A stretch of DNA of 64,000 nucleotides from Stappia sp. BW2 (GTDB lineage: Bacteria; Pseudomonadota; Alphaproteobacteria; Rhizobiales; Stappiaceae). A model generated the notes under the pieces. It worked only from the letters and a program-made list of their open reading frames with translations, did no database searches and was not told the DNA's origin. The DNA lies in contig NZ_VIRG01000036.1 of assembly GCF_008107695.1 (NCBI RefSeq), forward strand, positions 248,001 to 312,000, read 5' to 3'. Positions 18,472 to 26,628 of this stretch are shown one piece after another. Each line of letters starts with the position of its first letter. Positions within the stretch are counted from its first letter, which is position 1. Made by a program: the position numbers and the translations under genes.

Positions 18472-18505
18472 AAAAGCACCGCCGGTTCGCCACGGTGCTT
18501 TTTTG
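18472..18505 (+). terminator. Rho-independent terminator after the SRP RNA
   Basis: AAAAGCACCG (18472-18481) pairs with CGGTGCTTTT (18493-18502) around an 11-nt loop, running into six T residues. Confidence 0.88.
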
Positions 18506-18543
18506 TTTTCGGGGTTGGCTACGCTCCCTGTCGAATCTCAGCT

Positions 18544-18573
18544 TTGACAAGATAGGTACATTGGTACCAAAAT
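18544..18573 (+). promoter_or_regulatory. promoter with inverted-repeat operator in front of the RHH-like gene
   Basis: A consensus -35 box TTGACA is at 18544-18549. In the spacer lies a perfect inverted repeat, GGTAC (18555-18559), ATTG, GTACC (18564-18568). The -10 region is near 18568-18573 and is poor. The repeat ends 11 bp before the start codon of a ribbon-helix-helix-like protein, which suggests autoregulation. The binding partner is inferred. Confidence 0.5.
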
Positions 18574-18579
18574 AACATC

Positions 18580-18840
18580 ATGCAAAAATCAATCGAACGC
18601 GTTCAGACCGGTGTGCGTCTGGAAAAGCGGCTGCTCAAGGTTCTCAAGGGCCTGGCCGAGCATCTGGATATCAGCCTCGGCGATCTGATCGAGGGTATGG
18701 CGCTGCATGCCTTCGAGAACAAGCCACCCTTTTCGGAAGAAACGCTGGACAAGATCCGCCAGCTCAAGAGCGTCTACGATCTGGATCTGAGCGCGGTCGA
18801 CAGCCACAAACTGAAGGATGAAAGGGATGCCGGAGCTTAG
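18580..18840 (+). CDS. small ribbon-helix-helix-like protein
   Basis: An 86-residue protein without a recognised name. The N-terminal half reads like a ribbon-helix-helix DNA-binding fold: a strand-like VQTGVRLEKRL (about 8-18) is followed by two helices, VLKGLAEHLD and SLGDLIEGMALHAFEN. The rest is charged and helical. A palindromic GGTAC/GTACC site overlaps its putative promoter. Its end overlaps the start of the next gene by 14 nt in a different frame, so the two are coupled. Function is unknown. A transcriptional autoregulator is the simplest reading. Confidence 0.6.
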   Translation: MQKSIERVQTGVRLEKRLLKVLKGLAEHLDISLGDLIEGMALHAFENKPPFSEETLDKIRQLKSVYDLDLSAVDSHKLKDERDAGA

Positions 18841-19225
18841 GGATTATGCGGAACTTTCCGATCGCTTTGAGGCGGGGCACCTGGACCCGAAGGACTTCAG
18901 CCATGTGGACCACATCGGCGTTGCCTGCCGGATGTTGCAGCAGGACGCATTTCTCGATGCAGCCAGTCGATACGGCAAGGCGCTGCGCGGTCTCGCCGCA
19001 CGCGCTGGCGTTCCGGAGAAATTCAACACGACCATCACCTAGGCCTTCCTCGGCATCTTGTCGGAACGCATGGCCGAGACGCCGCATGAAACCTTTGAGG
19101 AGTTTCTGGCGAAGAACCCCGACCTCAGCTCGCGGGAGCTGATGGGGACATGGTATTCGGATGCACGGCTCGCATCAAAAGGCGCACGGGAAGGGTTTCT
19201 CTTGCCGGACAGATACCGGGACTAA
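18827..19225 (+). pseudogene. conserved unknown gene interrupted by an in-frame TAG
   Basis: A frame of 133 codons runs from the ATG at 18827 to TAA at 19223-19225 but is broken by a single TAG at 19040-19042 (codon 72). The part before (PELRDYAELSDRF ... VPEKFNTTIT) and the part after (AFLGILSERM ... FLLPDRYRD) stay in one frame and read as one continuous, well-composed protein. I recall homologous proteins reading straight through this position, where a hydrophobic residue such as Leu (TTG to TAG, one change) would fit. Either this is a recent nonsense mutation giving a 71-residue fragment, a sequencing error, or suppressed readthrough. It overlaps the RHH-like gene by 14 nt. Function is unknown. 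Confidence 0.7.
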
Positions 19226-19229
19226 ACAC

Positions 19230-19592
19230 TTAGCTTCGCTTTCTGCCAAGGCGCTTGGCGTTGGCACGCACGCGCTTGGCATAGGGCCCCAGGCCCTCGG
19301 CCGCGGTCGATTGACCCAGACTTGCGGAAAACTGGCGTAGGGAAAATGGAAAATATGGGCCCAGCCAGAAGTGGCGAGCGGATGTCATTCCATGACGCAT
19401 CATCGCCATGTTCAGCGCAAGCGTGCTTTCCGTGGCTGCGTCGAGTTTTTCACTCACCATCCGCAGCAACTCCGGATTGGAGTTTGACGTCCCGGACTGC
19501 AGGCTGGTCGCCCAGTCCTGGCAACGCAACGCGATGACGACAGGCGCTTGAAACCACAGGGTGAAGAGGTCGTTCGCGAGTTTTCCAGACAT
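19230..19592 (-). CDS. phasin-like/unknown small helical protein
   Basis: A 120-residue protein, convergent with the interrupted gene (the stops are only a few bases apart). It is mainly helical. After the N-terminal ANDLFTLWFQAPVVIALR it has an Asn/Ser-rich link, an amphipathic helix (RMVSEKLDAATESTLALN) and a basic tail (KRVRANAKRLGRKRS). The layout recalls phasin-like or granule-associated small proteins of alphaproteobacteria, but no specific motif proves it. It is divergent from dnaX. Treat the function as unknown. Confidence 0.55.
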   Translation of the reverse strand: MSGKLANDLFTLWFQAPVVIALRCQDWATSLQSGTSNSNPELLRMVSEKLDAATESTLALNMAMMRHGMTSARHFWLGPYFPFSLRQFSASLGQSTAAEGLGPYAKRVRANAKRLGRKRS

Positions 19593-19756
19593 ATCGGCTC
19601 CCGGGTGAAACCCGGCAGGAAATCACGGCCGGCAGGTACTCAACGCGAGGGTTGGGCAAAAGGTTCCCCACGGGCGGTGCGATCAGTTGCCGGACAACAC
19701 ACAAAAACTTTCAAAAGCCCGTCCCACTTTTTGAAAAAATGGTTATGGTGCGGCTC

Positions 19757-21667
19757 ATGGACGAGACAGGCTTTTCAGAAAATGGCGGCGGACAGACGCC
19801 GGGACTGATGGCGGATCAGGGCGCGGTGAAACCGGCGGCCGACGATGGCGCCTACCGTGTTCTTGCGCGCAAGTACCGGCCGAAGACCTTTGAAGATCTG
19901 GTTGGCCAGGAGCCGATGGTGCAGACGCTGGAAAACGCGTTTGAAACCGGGCGGATCGCGCAGGCCTGGATGCTGACCGGTGTGCGTGGTGTCGGCAAGA
20001 CCACCACCGCCCGTATTCTCGCCCGTGGCCTGAACTACGAAGTGCCGGGTGTCGCCGACAAGCCGACGGTGAAGCTGACCCAGGAAGGCACGCACTGCAA
20101 GGCCATCATGGAAGGCCGCCACGTCGACGTCATCGAGATGGACGCCGCCTCCCATACCGGCATCAACGATATTCGCGAGATCATCGATGCAGCCCGCTAT
20201 CGCCCGGCAACGGCGCGCTACAAGGTCTACATCATCGACGAAGTGCACATGCTCTCGAACGCCGCTTTCAACGGGTTGCTGAAAACGCTGGAAGAACCGC
20301 CGGAACATGTGAAATTCATCTTCGCGACGACGGAAATCCGCAAGGTGCCGATCACCGTCCTGTCGCGATGCCAGCGGTTTGACCTGCGCCGGATCGACCA
20401 GTCCAAGCTGATCGGCCTGCTGCGCCGGATTTCCGATGCCGAGGGCATCCAGATTTCCGACGAAGCCCTGATGCTGATTGCCCGTGCGGGCGAGGGGTCT
20501 GCGCGTGATTCCCTGTCCCTGCTCGACCAGGCCATGGCCCATGGGGCCGGTGCCATCGAGGCGGAAGATCTGCGCCAGATGCTCGGTCTTGCAGACCGCG
20601 CCCGGGTGATCGACCTCTTCGGCCACATCATGGCCGGCCGTATCGAAGAGGCGCTGGGCGAGTTGCAGGCGCAATATGAAGTCGGCGCGGACCCGGCCAT
20701 TGTACTGACCGACCTGGCGGACTTCACCCACCTTGTCACCCGTATGAAGGTTGCGCCGAAATCGGCGGACGAAGCGTCCGTTACCGAGGCCGAGCGGGCG
20801 CGTGGACGCGAGTTTGCCGAGCAGATCTCCGTGCGGCTTCTGTCCCGTGCCTGGCAGATCCTGCTGAAGGGTGTTCAGGAAGTCCAGGCTGCGTCCAAGC
20901 CTCTGGCGGCGGCAGATATGGTGCTGGTGCGCCTCGCCTACGCCGCGGACCTGCCGGACCCGGGCGACCTGATGGCGCAGATCAAGAACGGCCAGAACCC
21001 GTTTGGCGGCGCTGGGCCGTCCGGTGGTGGTGGTGCTCCCGCCGGTGGCGGCGGCGGTCCGTCCGCAATGGCGGTCGGCATGAATTACACTTCCGGCAAA
21101 ACCGGCGGTGGCCCGACCATGCAGGCAAGCGCCCGCCCGCAGCTCTCGGCCATTCAGGGCGGCAAGCCGGCGCCTCAGGTAACGCCGCAAGCCGCTCCCG
21201 AACCGCAGGCTCAGCCCGCGTACAATCTGAAGACCCTTTACGATTGCGCCGCCCTTGCTTCCGAGAAGGGCGACATTCCGTTCAAGGTGAAAATCCAGCG
21301 TCTCATGCGGCTGGTGAAATTCGAGCCCGGCAAGATCGAGATCCAGCCGACAGACGATGCGCCGGCCGATATTGCCGGCGAGTTCGGCCGCAAACTGACC
21401 GAATGGACCGGGCAGCGCTGGTTCGTCGTGGTGTCGCGCAATCAGGGCCGGCCCACTATTCATGAGGAACAGGAGGCCAACCAGCAGCAGCTTCTGTCCG
21501 ACGCGAAGTCGCACCCAACCGTTGCCGCCCTGCTGTCCCAGTTCCCGGGAGCTCGTGTGGTCGACGTCAAGGTTCAGGTAACCGAGGAAGACGACGCTGC
21601 TCTGGCCGATCCGATGGTCAGCGATCCGCTGCTGAGCGAAGCGCTCGGCGATGACGAAGACGATTGA
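19757..21667 (+). CDS. dnaX: DNA polymerase III subunits gamma and tau
   Basis: The clamp-loader ATPase, about 636 residues from the chosen ATG at 19757 (MDETGF). The frame is open from 19652, and ATGs at 19739 and 19745 are alternatives. The AAA+ core has Walker A GVRGVGKTTTAR, Walker B YIIDEVHML, sensor 1 IFATTEIRKVP and an arginine-finger context SRCQRFDLRRI. The usual four-cysteine zinc module between Walker A and B is largely lost: only one Cys (GTHCKAI) remains. A Gly-rich linker and a tau C-terminal domain follow, so the full-length product is tau. No strong slippage heptamer was noticed. It is followed by ybaB and recR, the common order. Confidence 0.95.
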   Translation: MDETGFSENGGGQTPGLMADQGAVKPAADDGAYRVLARKYRPKTFEDLVGQEPMVQTLENAFETGRIAQAWMLTGVRGVGKTTTARILARGLNYEVPGVADKPTVKLTQEGTHCKAIMEGRHVDVIEMDAASHTGINDIREIIDAARYRPATARYKVYIIDEVHMLSNAAFNGLLKTLEEPPEHVKFIFATTEIRKVPITVLSRCQRFDLRRIDQSKLIGLLRRISDAEGIQISDEALMLIARAGEGSARDSLSLLDQAMAHGAGAIEAEDLRQMLGLADRARVIDLFGHIMAGRIEEALGELQAQYEVGADPAIVLTDLADFTHLVTRMKVAPKSADEASVTEAERARGREFAEQISVRLLSRAWQILLKGVQEVQAASKPLAAADMVLVRLAYAADLPDPGDLMAQIKNGQNPFGGAGPSGGGGAPAGGGGGPSAMAVGMNYTSGKTGGGPTMQASARPQLSAIQGGKPAPQVTPQAAPEPQAQPAYNLKTLYDCAALASEKGDIPFKVKIQRLMRLVKFEPGKIEIQPTDDAPADIAGEFGRKLTEWTGQRWFVVVSRNQGRPTIHEEQEANQQQLLSDAKSHPTVAALLSQFPGARVVDVKVQVTEEDDAALADPMVSDPLLSEALGDDEDD

Positions 21668-21754
21668 TCCGTGCTTCTTGTTCTTCTAAATGCAGTTCCC
21701 AGATAGGTAAGGTCGCGGAGATCCGCACCACGTGAGGGTTTGGAAGGAGAATCC

Positions 21755-22075
21755 ATGGATTTCCTCAAGATGATGAAACAGGCCAAGCAAATGCAGGAGC
21801 AGATGGGCTCGCTGCAGGAGCAGATCGTTGAGATCGAGGCCGAAGGTTCGGCCGGCGGCGGTCTGGTCACCGTGCGTCTCAACGGCAAGAGCGATCTGAA
21901 ATCGCTGTCGATCGATCCGTCTCTTCTGAAGGAAGAGGAAAAGGAGATCCTCGAGGATCTGCTGATTGCCGCTCATACCGAAGCCCGTGCCAAGGTCGAG
22001 CAGGCCATTCAGGAAAAGACCCAGGAATTGATGGGTGGCCTCGGCCTGCCCCCCGGCATGAAATTGCCGTTCTGA
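21755..22075 (+). CDS. ybaB: YbaB/EbfC family nucleoid-associated protein
   Basis: A 106-residue DNA-binding protein of the YbaB/EbfC family that forms dimers with tweezer-like helices. The start ATG at 21755 lies just after a strong GGAAGGAG ribosome-binding site. The N-terminus, [18 protein letters not shown], and the following strand region [17 protein letters not shown] are characteristic. The C-terminus ends [10 protein letters not shown], also typical. It is located between dnaX and recR, as in most Proteobacteria, and is probably one transcriptional unit with them. Confidence 0.95.
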   Translation: MDFLKMMKQAKQMQEQMGSLQEQIVEIEAEGSAGGGLVTVRLNGKSDLKSLSIDPSLLKEEEKEILEDLLIAAHTEARAKVEQAIQEKTQELMGGLGLPPGMKLPF

Positions 22076-22224
22076 TACCGGCTGAAGGGCGCGGGGCCAT
22101 GAAGGCCGTGCGCTGTGCCACGTAATCCGGTCCTCTGACCGCGTCCTGCAAACCAGGGGCGCGGGTGGTTGGTTTGACGCGGCAGATCTTTCAGGTGGTC
22201 GGAACGTGCGGTGAAGAGAAAACC

Positions 22225-22833
22225 ATGGCGCAGAAAAGTGTGGCAGGACCGGAAATCGAACGGCTGATCCAGCTCCTGGCAAAGTTGCCGGGGCTCGGGC
22301 CCCGGTCTGCGCGCCGCGCCGCATTGCACCTGATCAAGAAAAAGGATCAGCTGCTGGTGCCACTGGCCGAGGCCATGGGCATCGCGGTTCGGGAAATCGG
22401 CATCTGTTCCACCTGTGGCACGGTTGATACCTCCGACCCCTGCACGATCTGTTCAGATCCCAAGCGCGACCAGAGCGTTCTGGTGGTGGTCGAGGATGTT
22501 GCCGATCTGTGGGCCCTGGAACGCGCCGGCGCGGTCAATGCCCGCTACCACGTTCTTGGCGGCAACCTGTCGCCTCTCGATGGTATCGGTCCGGACGACC
22601 TCAATCTTGCATCGCTGATCGACCGCTGCGGATCGGAAGGCTTTACGGAAGTCATTCTGGCGATCAACGCCACTGTCGAAGGGCAGACCACGGCTCACTA
22701 CATCATGGACCAGTTGTCTCACCTTGAGGTCAATGTCACACGGCTGGCCCATGGCGTGCCGGTCGGCGGCGAGCTTGACTATCTGGACGAGGGGACGCTG
22801 GCACAGGCACTGCGCGCCCGAACGCGGTTCTAG
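22225..22833 (+). CDS. recR: recombination protein RecR
   Basis: A RecR protein of 202 residues, part of the RecFOR pathway that loads RecA at gaps. It has an N-terminal helix-hairpin-helix ([15 protein letters not shown]), a C4 zinc finger (CSTC and CTIC, about 57-72), a Toprim domain with [12 protein letters not shown], and a C-terminal Walker-B-like segment. Choosing the ATG at 22225 gives the standard length, since the frame is open from 22165 without homology. It lies about 150 bp after ybaB. Confidence 0.95.
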   Translation: MAQKSVAGPEIERLIQLLAKLPGLGPRSARRAALHLIKKKDQLLVPLAEAMGIAVREIGICSTCGTVDTSDPCTICSDPKRDQSVLVVVEDVADLWALERAGAVNARYHVLGGNLSPLDGIGPDDLNLASLIDRCGSEGFTEVILAINATVEGQTTAHYIMDQLSHLEVNVTRLAHGVPVGGELDYLDEGTLAQALRARTRF

Positions 22834-22881
22834 AAAGCCCCTTGAGGCCGGACGCCCGGCGCACCGAAGAAGCTGACGACC

Positions 22882-23685
22882 CTACTTCTCAAATAAAAAC
22901 GCTGCGCAAAACAGATCGCCGGGGAACCGGTAGATCTCCCGGCTTGAGGAAAAGCCGGCCGCCTTGCCCATCGCCACCCAGTCCTCCGGGGCTTCGGGAA
23001 AATCGTGCGTGCTGATGTGCTGCCAGAGGTGGTCGTATTCGGCGTCGGTCAGGGAGCGGAACCGGTGGCGCAGTTCTGTCTGCCAGCGATGTGTGTAGTT
23101 TGCCCGGTCTTCGCCGGCCAGACACACAGGTTCCGCGCAGACGAAGACGCCGCTCGGCTTGAGGGCGCCCCGGATCGCCGTCAGCATTTCCTGTTTCTGC
23201 GCGGGCTGAAGATGATGGATGGAATAGCCGCACCAGATGAAGTTGGCGCTGTCCGGGCGGCTCAGGATGCCTTCGACCATATCCTCTTCGGCAAGTTCCA
23301 CGTCATAGGGCACGTCTTTCATCACCTTGGCAGCAGCTTGCAGCGCCGGTCGTGACAGGTCGAGGCCTTCGTAATTGGCAACCTTGCTGCCCTCCAGAAC
23401 CATATGCGCAAGGCTGGCGTCGCCGCACGCCAGATCCAGAAAGGCAAAGGGCCTGTCGAAACGCCTGCCGATCTCTACGCGCAACAATTGGCCGATTTCC
23501 CGGTGGTGCATCTCGTTGGCGCGCACGAGCTTTTGATAAATCTTCCACTCGAACTGGAACATGTCGAGGGCATCGGGTGCCAGAACCTTGCTGACATCGG
23601 TGTCGGGGTTGAAGTGAAGATGCAGCATCGAACTGTCCGGAGCGATGGAGTGAGGGACCGACGGAAAATGCCGTTCAGCAAACAC
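22882..23685 (-). CDS. class I SAM-dependent methyltransferase
   Basis: A 267-residue methyltransferase with the Rossmann-fold motif I FLDLACGDASLA (about 80-91). A motif II-like acidic stretch (VELAEEDMVEG) follows, and a post-motif segment (NFIWCGYSIHHL) resembles those of small-molecule methyltransferases. The start may be internal (MLHLHFNPD, residue 20). The substrate is not identifiable. It stands alone, convergent with recR and divergent from the CysZ-like gene, so context does not help. Confidence 0.75.
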   Translation of the reverse strand: MFAERHFPSVPHSIAPDSSMLHLHFNPDTDVSKVLAPDALDMFQFEWKIYQKLVRANEMHHREIGQLLRVEIGRRFDRPFAFLDLACGDASLAHMVLEGSKVANYEGLDLSRPALQAAAKVMKDVPYDVELAEEDMVEGILSRPDSANFIWCGYSIHHLQPAQKQEMLTAIRGALKPSGVFVCAEPVCLAGEDRANYTHRWQTELRHRFRSLTDAEYDHLWQHISTHDFPEAPEDWVAMGKAAGFSSSREIYRFPGDLFCAAFLFEK

Positions 23686-23810
23686 TAGTTTCAGAAGTGC
23701 GAACCTACAACATTAAGTTTAGTTCCTCGGCTGTACGCTAGCGCAGGCTTGCACATGGCGGGCACCGCACTTATGTCAGCGCAGTCGTTCACGAAAAATT
23801 TGAAGGTGTC

Positions 23811-24509
23811 ATGTTCCAAGCTGCCTCCCGCGCCATGTCCGAGGTGTTCGAACCGCCGTTCCGGGCAATTTTCTGGAAGATGCTTGGCTTTACACTTGGC
23901 GTGCTGGTGGTCATCTGGATCGCCCTGCAGGGCGTCATCGCCGCCTTCGTTGCACTTCCCTATGCCTGGATGGACACGGCGTTATCCGTGTTGACGGGCA
24001 TTGGTGCGATTTTTGTACTCGGTTTTCTGATCGCGCCGATTTCAGCGCTGTTCGCTGGCCTGTTTCAGGACGAGATTGCCGACATCGTCGACCGGAAAGA
24101 CTACCCGGGCGACCGGCCCGGAAGAGCTCTGCCGCTGTCCCAGTCGATCATGCAGACCATCAAGTTCACCGGCGTTGTCATCCTGGGCAACCTGTTTGCG
24201 CTGGTCTTGCTGCTTGTTCCTGGCGTCAACCTGGTCGCCTTCTTCATTGTGAACGGTTATCTGCTTGGACGGGAATTCTTTGAGTTCGCGGCCATGCGCT
24301 TTCTTCCGGCGGCCGAGGCAAAGGCGTTCCGCAAGGCGCGCGGAGGAACCGTATTTCTGGGCGGACTGGTCATCGCGGGCCTGCTTGCGGTGCCGATCCT
24401 CAATCTGGTGACGCCGATCTTCGCTACCATCTTCATGCTGCATCTCTACAAGCTGCTGGCTGCCCGCGCGTCGATGCCCGCATCCGCACGGCGGAACGAT
24501 ACCCTCTAG
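23811..24509 (+). CDS. CysZ/EI24-family membrane protein
   Basis: A 232-residue inner-membrane protein with about four hydrophobic segments, recognisable as the EI24/CysZ domain: MSEVFEPPFRAIFWKM at the start, then paired long helices and a PGVNLVAFFIVNGYLLGREFFE segment (about 143-165). CysZ proteins are involved in sulfate uptake, but many alphaproteobacterial EI24 proteins have no tested role. No sulfur-assimilation gene lies beside it. The start could be the second ATG (residue 9). Confidence 0.75.
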   Translation: MFQAASRAMSEVFEPPFRAIFWKMLGFTLGVLVVIWIALQGVIAAFVALPYAWMDTALSVLTGIGAIFVLGFLIAPISALFAGLFQDEIADIVDRKDYPGDRPGRALPLSQSIMQTIKFTGVVILGNLFALVLLLVPGVNLVAFFIVNGYLLGREFFEFAAMRFLPAAEAKAFRKARGGTVFLGGLVIAGLLAVPILNLVTPIFATIFMLHLYKLLAARASMPASARRNDTL

Positions 24510-24617
24510 CTTCACGTAAAGGCTTCCCACAGGCCGACGTTTCGTTGTCGCACGCACCCAGACACTTGCATTGCGCGGTCTGATCTGACCAAGTGCCCCT
24601 CCGAAGTGGAGGAGCCC

Positions 24618-25553
24618 ATGCAGGAATTGCTGACGGAAATCGCGGAGGCGGCTGCGGCCAACCCCGAAAAGGGTAACGTTGCGACCTATATTCCCGAATT
24701 GGCGGGGATCGATCCCGCCCAGTTCGGCATGGCCATCGCGCTGACAGACGGCAGGGTGTTTACCGCCGGCGACGCCGATGTTCCGTTTTCCATCCAGTCG
24801 GTTTCCAAGATTTTTGCCCTGGCACTGGCGCTTGGCCGCGTGGGGGACCAGCTTTGGCGCCGCGTTGGCCGCGAGCCGTCCGGGCTCTCCTTCGATTCGA
24901 TCCTGCTTCTGGAGCGCGAGCAGGGGATTCCGCGCAACCCCTTCATCAATGCCGGCGCGCTGGTAACGACGGATACCTATCTTGCCGGATCCACACCGCG
25001 CGAAGCGTTGGGAGAATTGCTGCGGTTCATCCGCGCGGCCTGCGACGACGACAGCATTCACATGAACGAGAAGGTCGCCAAATCGGAGCTTGCCACCGGT
25101 CACCGGAATTTCTCGCTCGCGCATTACCTTGCCTCCTGCGGCAACCTGCAGGCCTCCGTCGAAAAGGTGCTCGGTACTTACTGTCATCAGTGTGCCATCG
25201 AAATGTCCTGCCGGCAGCTTGCGCTTGCCGGCCGCTTTCTGGTGGATGCGCCCGGCGTGCCGAGCCTTGTTTCGATCGAGCGGCGCCGGCGGATCAACGC
25301 CCTCATGATGACCTGCGGCCATTATGACGGCTCGGGTGATTTTGCCTTTCGTGTCGGCATGCCGGGCAAAAGCGGTGTTGGCGGTGGCATCCTCGTGATT
25401 TCTCCCAGCCGGGCGTCCATCGCCGTCTGGTCACCGGGGCTCAACCCCTATGGCAATTCCAAGCTCGGCACAGAGGCGATGGAGCATTTCGCGCGAAAAA
25501 CCGGCTGGTCGGTGTTCGGTGTTCCCCATGGCGGTGAAGGCGCTCACGGTTAG
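24618..25553 (+). CDS. glsA: glutaminase
   Basis: A serine-dependent glutaminase of 311 residues that converts glutamine to glutamate and ammonia. The catalytic SxxK motif is SVSKIF, within [17 protein letters not shown]. Other conserved segments are NPFINAGAL, the [11 protein letters not shown] region, and [11 protein letters not shown] near the C-terminus. The ATG at 24618 has an ideal GGAGG sequence 5 nt upstream, while the earlier GTG at 24606 overlaps that site and is unlikely. It is monocistronic, ahead of the sdh operon. Confidence 0.94.
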   Translation: MQELLTEIAEAAAANPEKGNVATYIPELAGIDPAQFGMAIALTDGRVFTAGDADVPFSIQSVSKIFALALALGRVGDQLWRRVGREPSGLSFDSILLLEREQGIPRNPFINAGALVTTDTYLAGSTPREALGELLRFIRAACDDDSIHMNEKVAKSELATGHRNFSLAHYLASCGNLQASVEKVLGTYCHQCAIEMSCRQLALAGRFLVDAPGVPSLVSIERRRRINALMMTCGHYDGSGDFAFRVGMPGKSGVGGGILVISPSRASIAVWSPGLNPYGNSKLGTEAMEHFARKTGWSVFGVPHGGEGAHG

Positions 25554-25636
25554 GTCACGTGCCGACCCGGGATGGATTTAAACGATATAGAAGTAGTTTC
25601 GGGTCAATTAGGCCTATAGGATGTTTTGACCTTTTG

Positions 25637-25699
25637 AAGCGTTGGCGCTATTACGCATCTAGGCAACGCTTTGATTTGCTTACGTTTGCGTAAACGTAA
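25637..25699 (+). promoter_or_regulatory. inverted repeats upstream of sdhC
   Basis: Two elements lie 130-195 bp before sdhC. The first is AAGCGTTG (25637-25644) paired with CAACGCTT (25664-25671) over a 19-nt gap. The second is a compact operator-like repeat TTACGTTT (25680-25687), GCGT, AAACGTAA (25692-25699). The second resembles sites bound by MerR-type LiuR regulators in Proteobacteria as I recall them. The assignment to a factor is inference. Confidence 0.45.
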
Positions 25700-25830
25700 A
25701 CTGGGGCGAGGTGAGTTGAGGTTGGGTCGTTTGGCCATGCGGCCGCGCCGGTTCGTCCGGGGGCGGAAACAGGTTCGAACGGGTCATCTTAAGCGCATTT
25801 CGCTCTAGCGTCGTACGGGAGAGGAATTCC

Positions 25831-26229
25831 ATGTCGAACGCCGATCTGCGGGGCAATCGCCCGCTGTCGCCCCATCTTCAGATTTACAAGCCCATTCTGA
25901 CGATGGTCATGTCGATCGTGCACCGCATCACTGGCGCGGCGCTTTATTTCGGCACTGTCCTGCTGGCCTGGTGGCTCATCGCCGCTGCGGCGGGCCCCAG
26001 CTACTTCGATTTCGTCAACGGCATCTACGGCTCGATCATCGGCCGTCTGATCCTGTTCGGCTTCACCTGGGCGCTCGTGCATCACATGCTCGGCGGCCTG
26101 CGTCACTTCGTCTGGGACATGGGCGCGGGCTTCGGCAAGGAAGCGCGCGAGTGGTTCGCGAAAGCGACCATCATCGGTTCCGTTGCCCTGACGGTGATCC
26201 TCTGGATCATCGGCTACGCAGTTAGCTAA
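25831..26229 (+). CDS. sdhC: succinate dehydrogenase cytochrome b556 subunit
   Basis: A 132-residue membrane anchor of complex II with three transmembrane helices. The signature [12 protein letters not shown] (about 11-22) and the helix-[15 protein letters not shown] are typical of SdhC. The haem-binding histidine is in [13 protein letters not shown] (about 88-100). Together with SdhD it binds haem b and ubiquinone. It is the first gene of the operon and lies 10 bp before sdhD. Confidence 0.95.
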   Translation: MSNADLRGNRPLSPHLQIYKPILTMVMSIVHRITGAALYFGTVLLAWWLIAAAAGPSYFDFVNGIYGSIIGRLILFGFTWALVHHMLGGLRHFVWDMGAGFGKEAREWFAKATIIGSVALTVILWIIGYAVS

Positions 26230-26239
26230 GGAGAGTGTC

Positions 26240-26623
26240 ATGACGGATATGCGCACACCCCTGAACAAGGTTCGCGGCCTGGGTTCTGCCAAGGAGGGGA
26301 CGGATCACTTCTGGAAACAGCGTCTGACCGCTGTCGCCAACGTGTTCCTGATCTCGTTCTTCGTGATCCTCGTGATCGCAATGCAGGGCTCGTCCCACGG
26401 CGATGTGGTCGACACCCTCAGGAACCCACTTATTTCAATCATCCTGCTCCTGGTTATCCTGTCCGGCGTCTATCACATGAAGCTCGGCATGCAGGTGATC
26501 ATTGAAGACTATGTGCATGGCGAAGGTCTCAAGTTCCTCACGTTGATGGCGAACACCTTCTTCTGTGCCTTTATCGGTTTCGGCTGCGTCTTCGCAGTTC
26601 TCAAGATTGGCTTTGGAGGCTGA
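26240..26623 (+). CDS. sdhD: succinate dehydrogenase membrane anchor subunit
   Basis: A 127-residue hydrophobic anchor with three predicted helices. It begins [20 protein letters not shown], and the segment [15 protein letters not shown] is found in alphaproteobacterial SdhD. The [18 protein letters not shown] segment (about 76-93) carries the conserved His and the Tyr-Asp of the quinone site. It completes the cytochrome b domain with SdhC and lies 5 bp before sdhA. Confidence 0.95.
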   Translation: MTDMRTPLNKVRGLGSAKEGTDHFWKQRLTAVANVFLISFFVILVIAMQGSSHGDVVDTLRNPLISIILLLVILSGVYHMKLGMQVIIEDYVHGEGLKFLTLMANTFFCAFIGFGCVFAVLKIGFGG

Positions 26624-26628
26624 CCCGA

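Noticed and set aside
18323..18550. A small minus-strand frame across the SRP RNA
   Set aside because: It covers the conserved SRP RNA and has no protein features.
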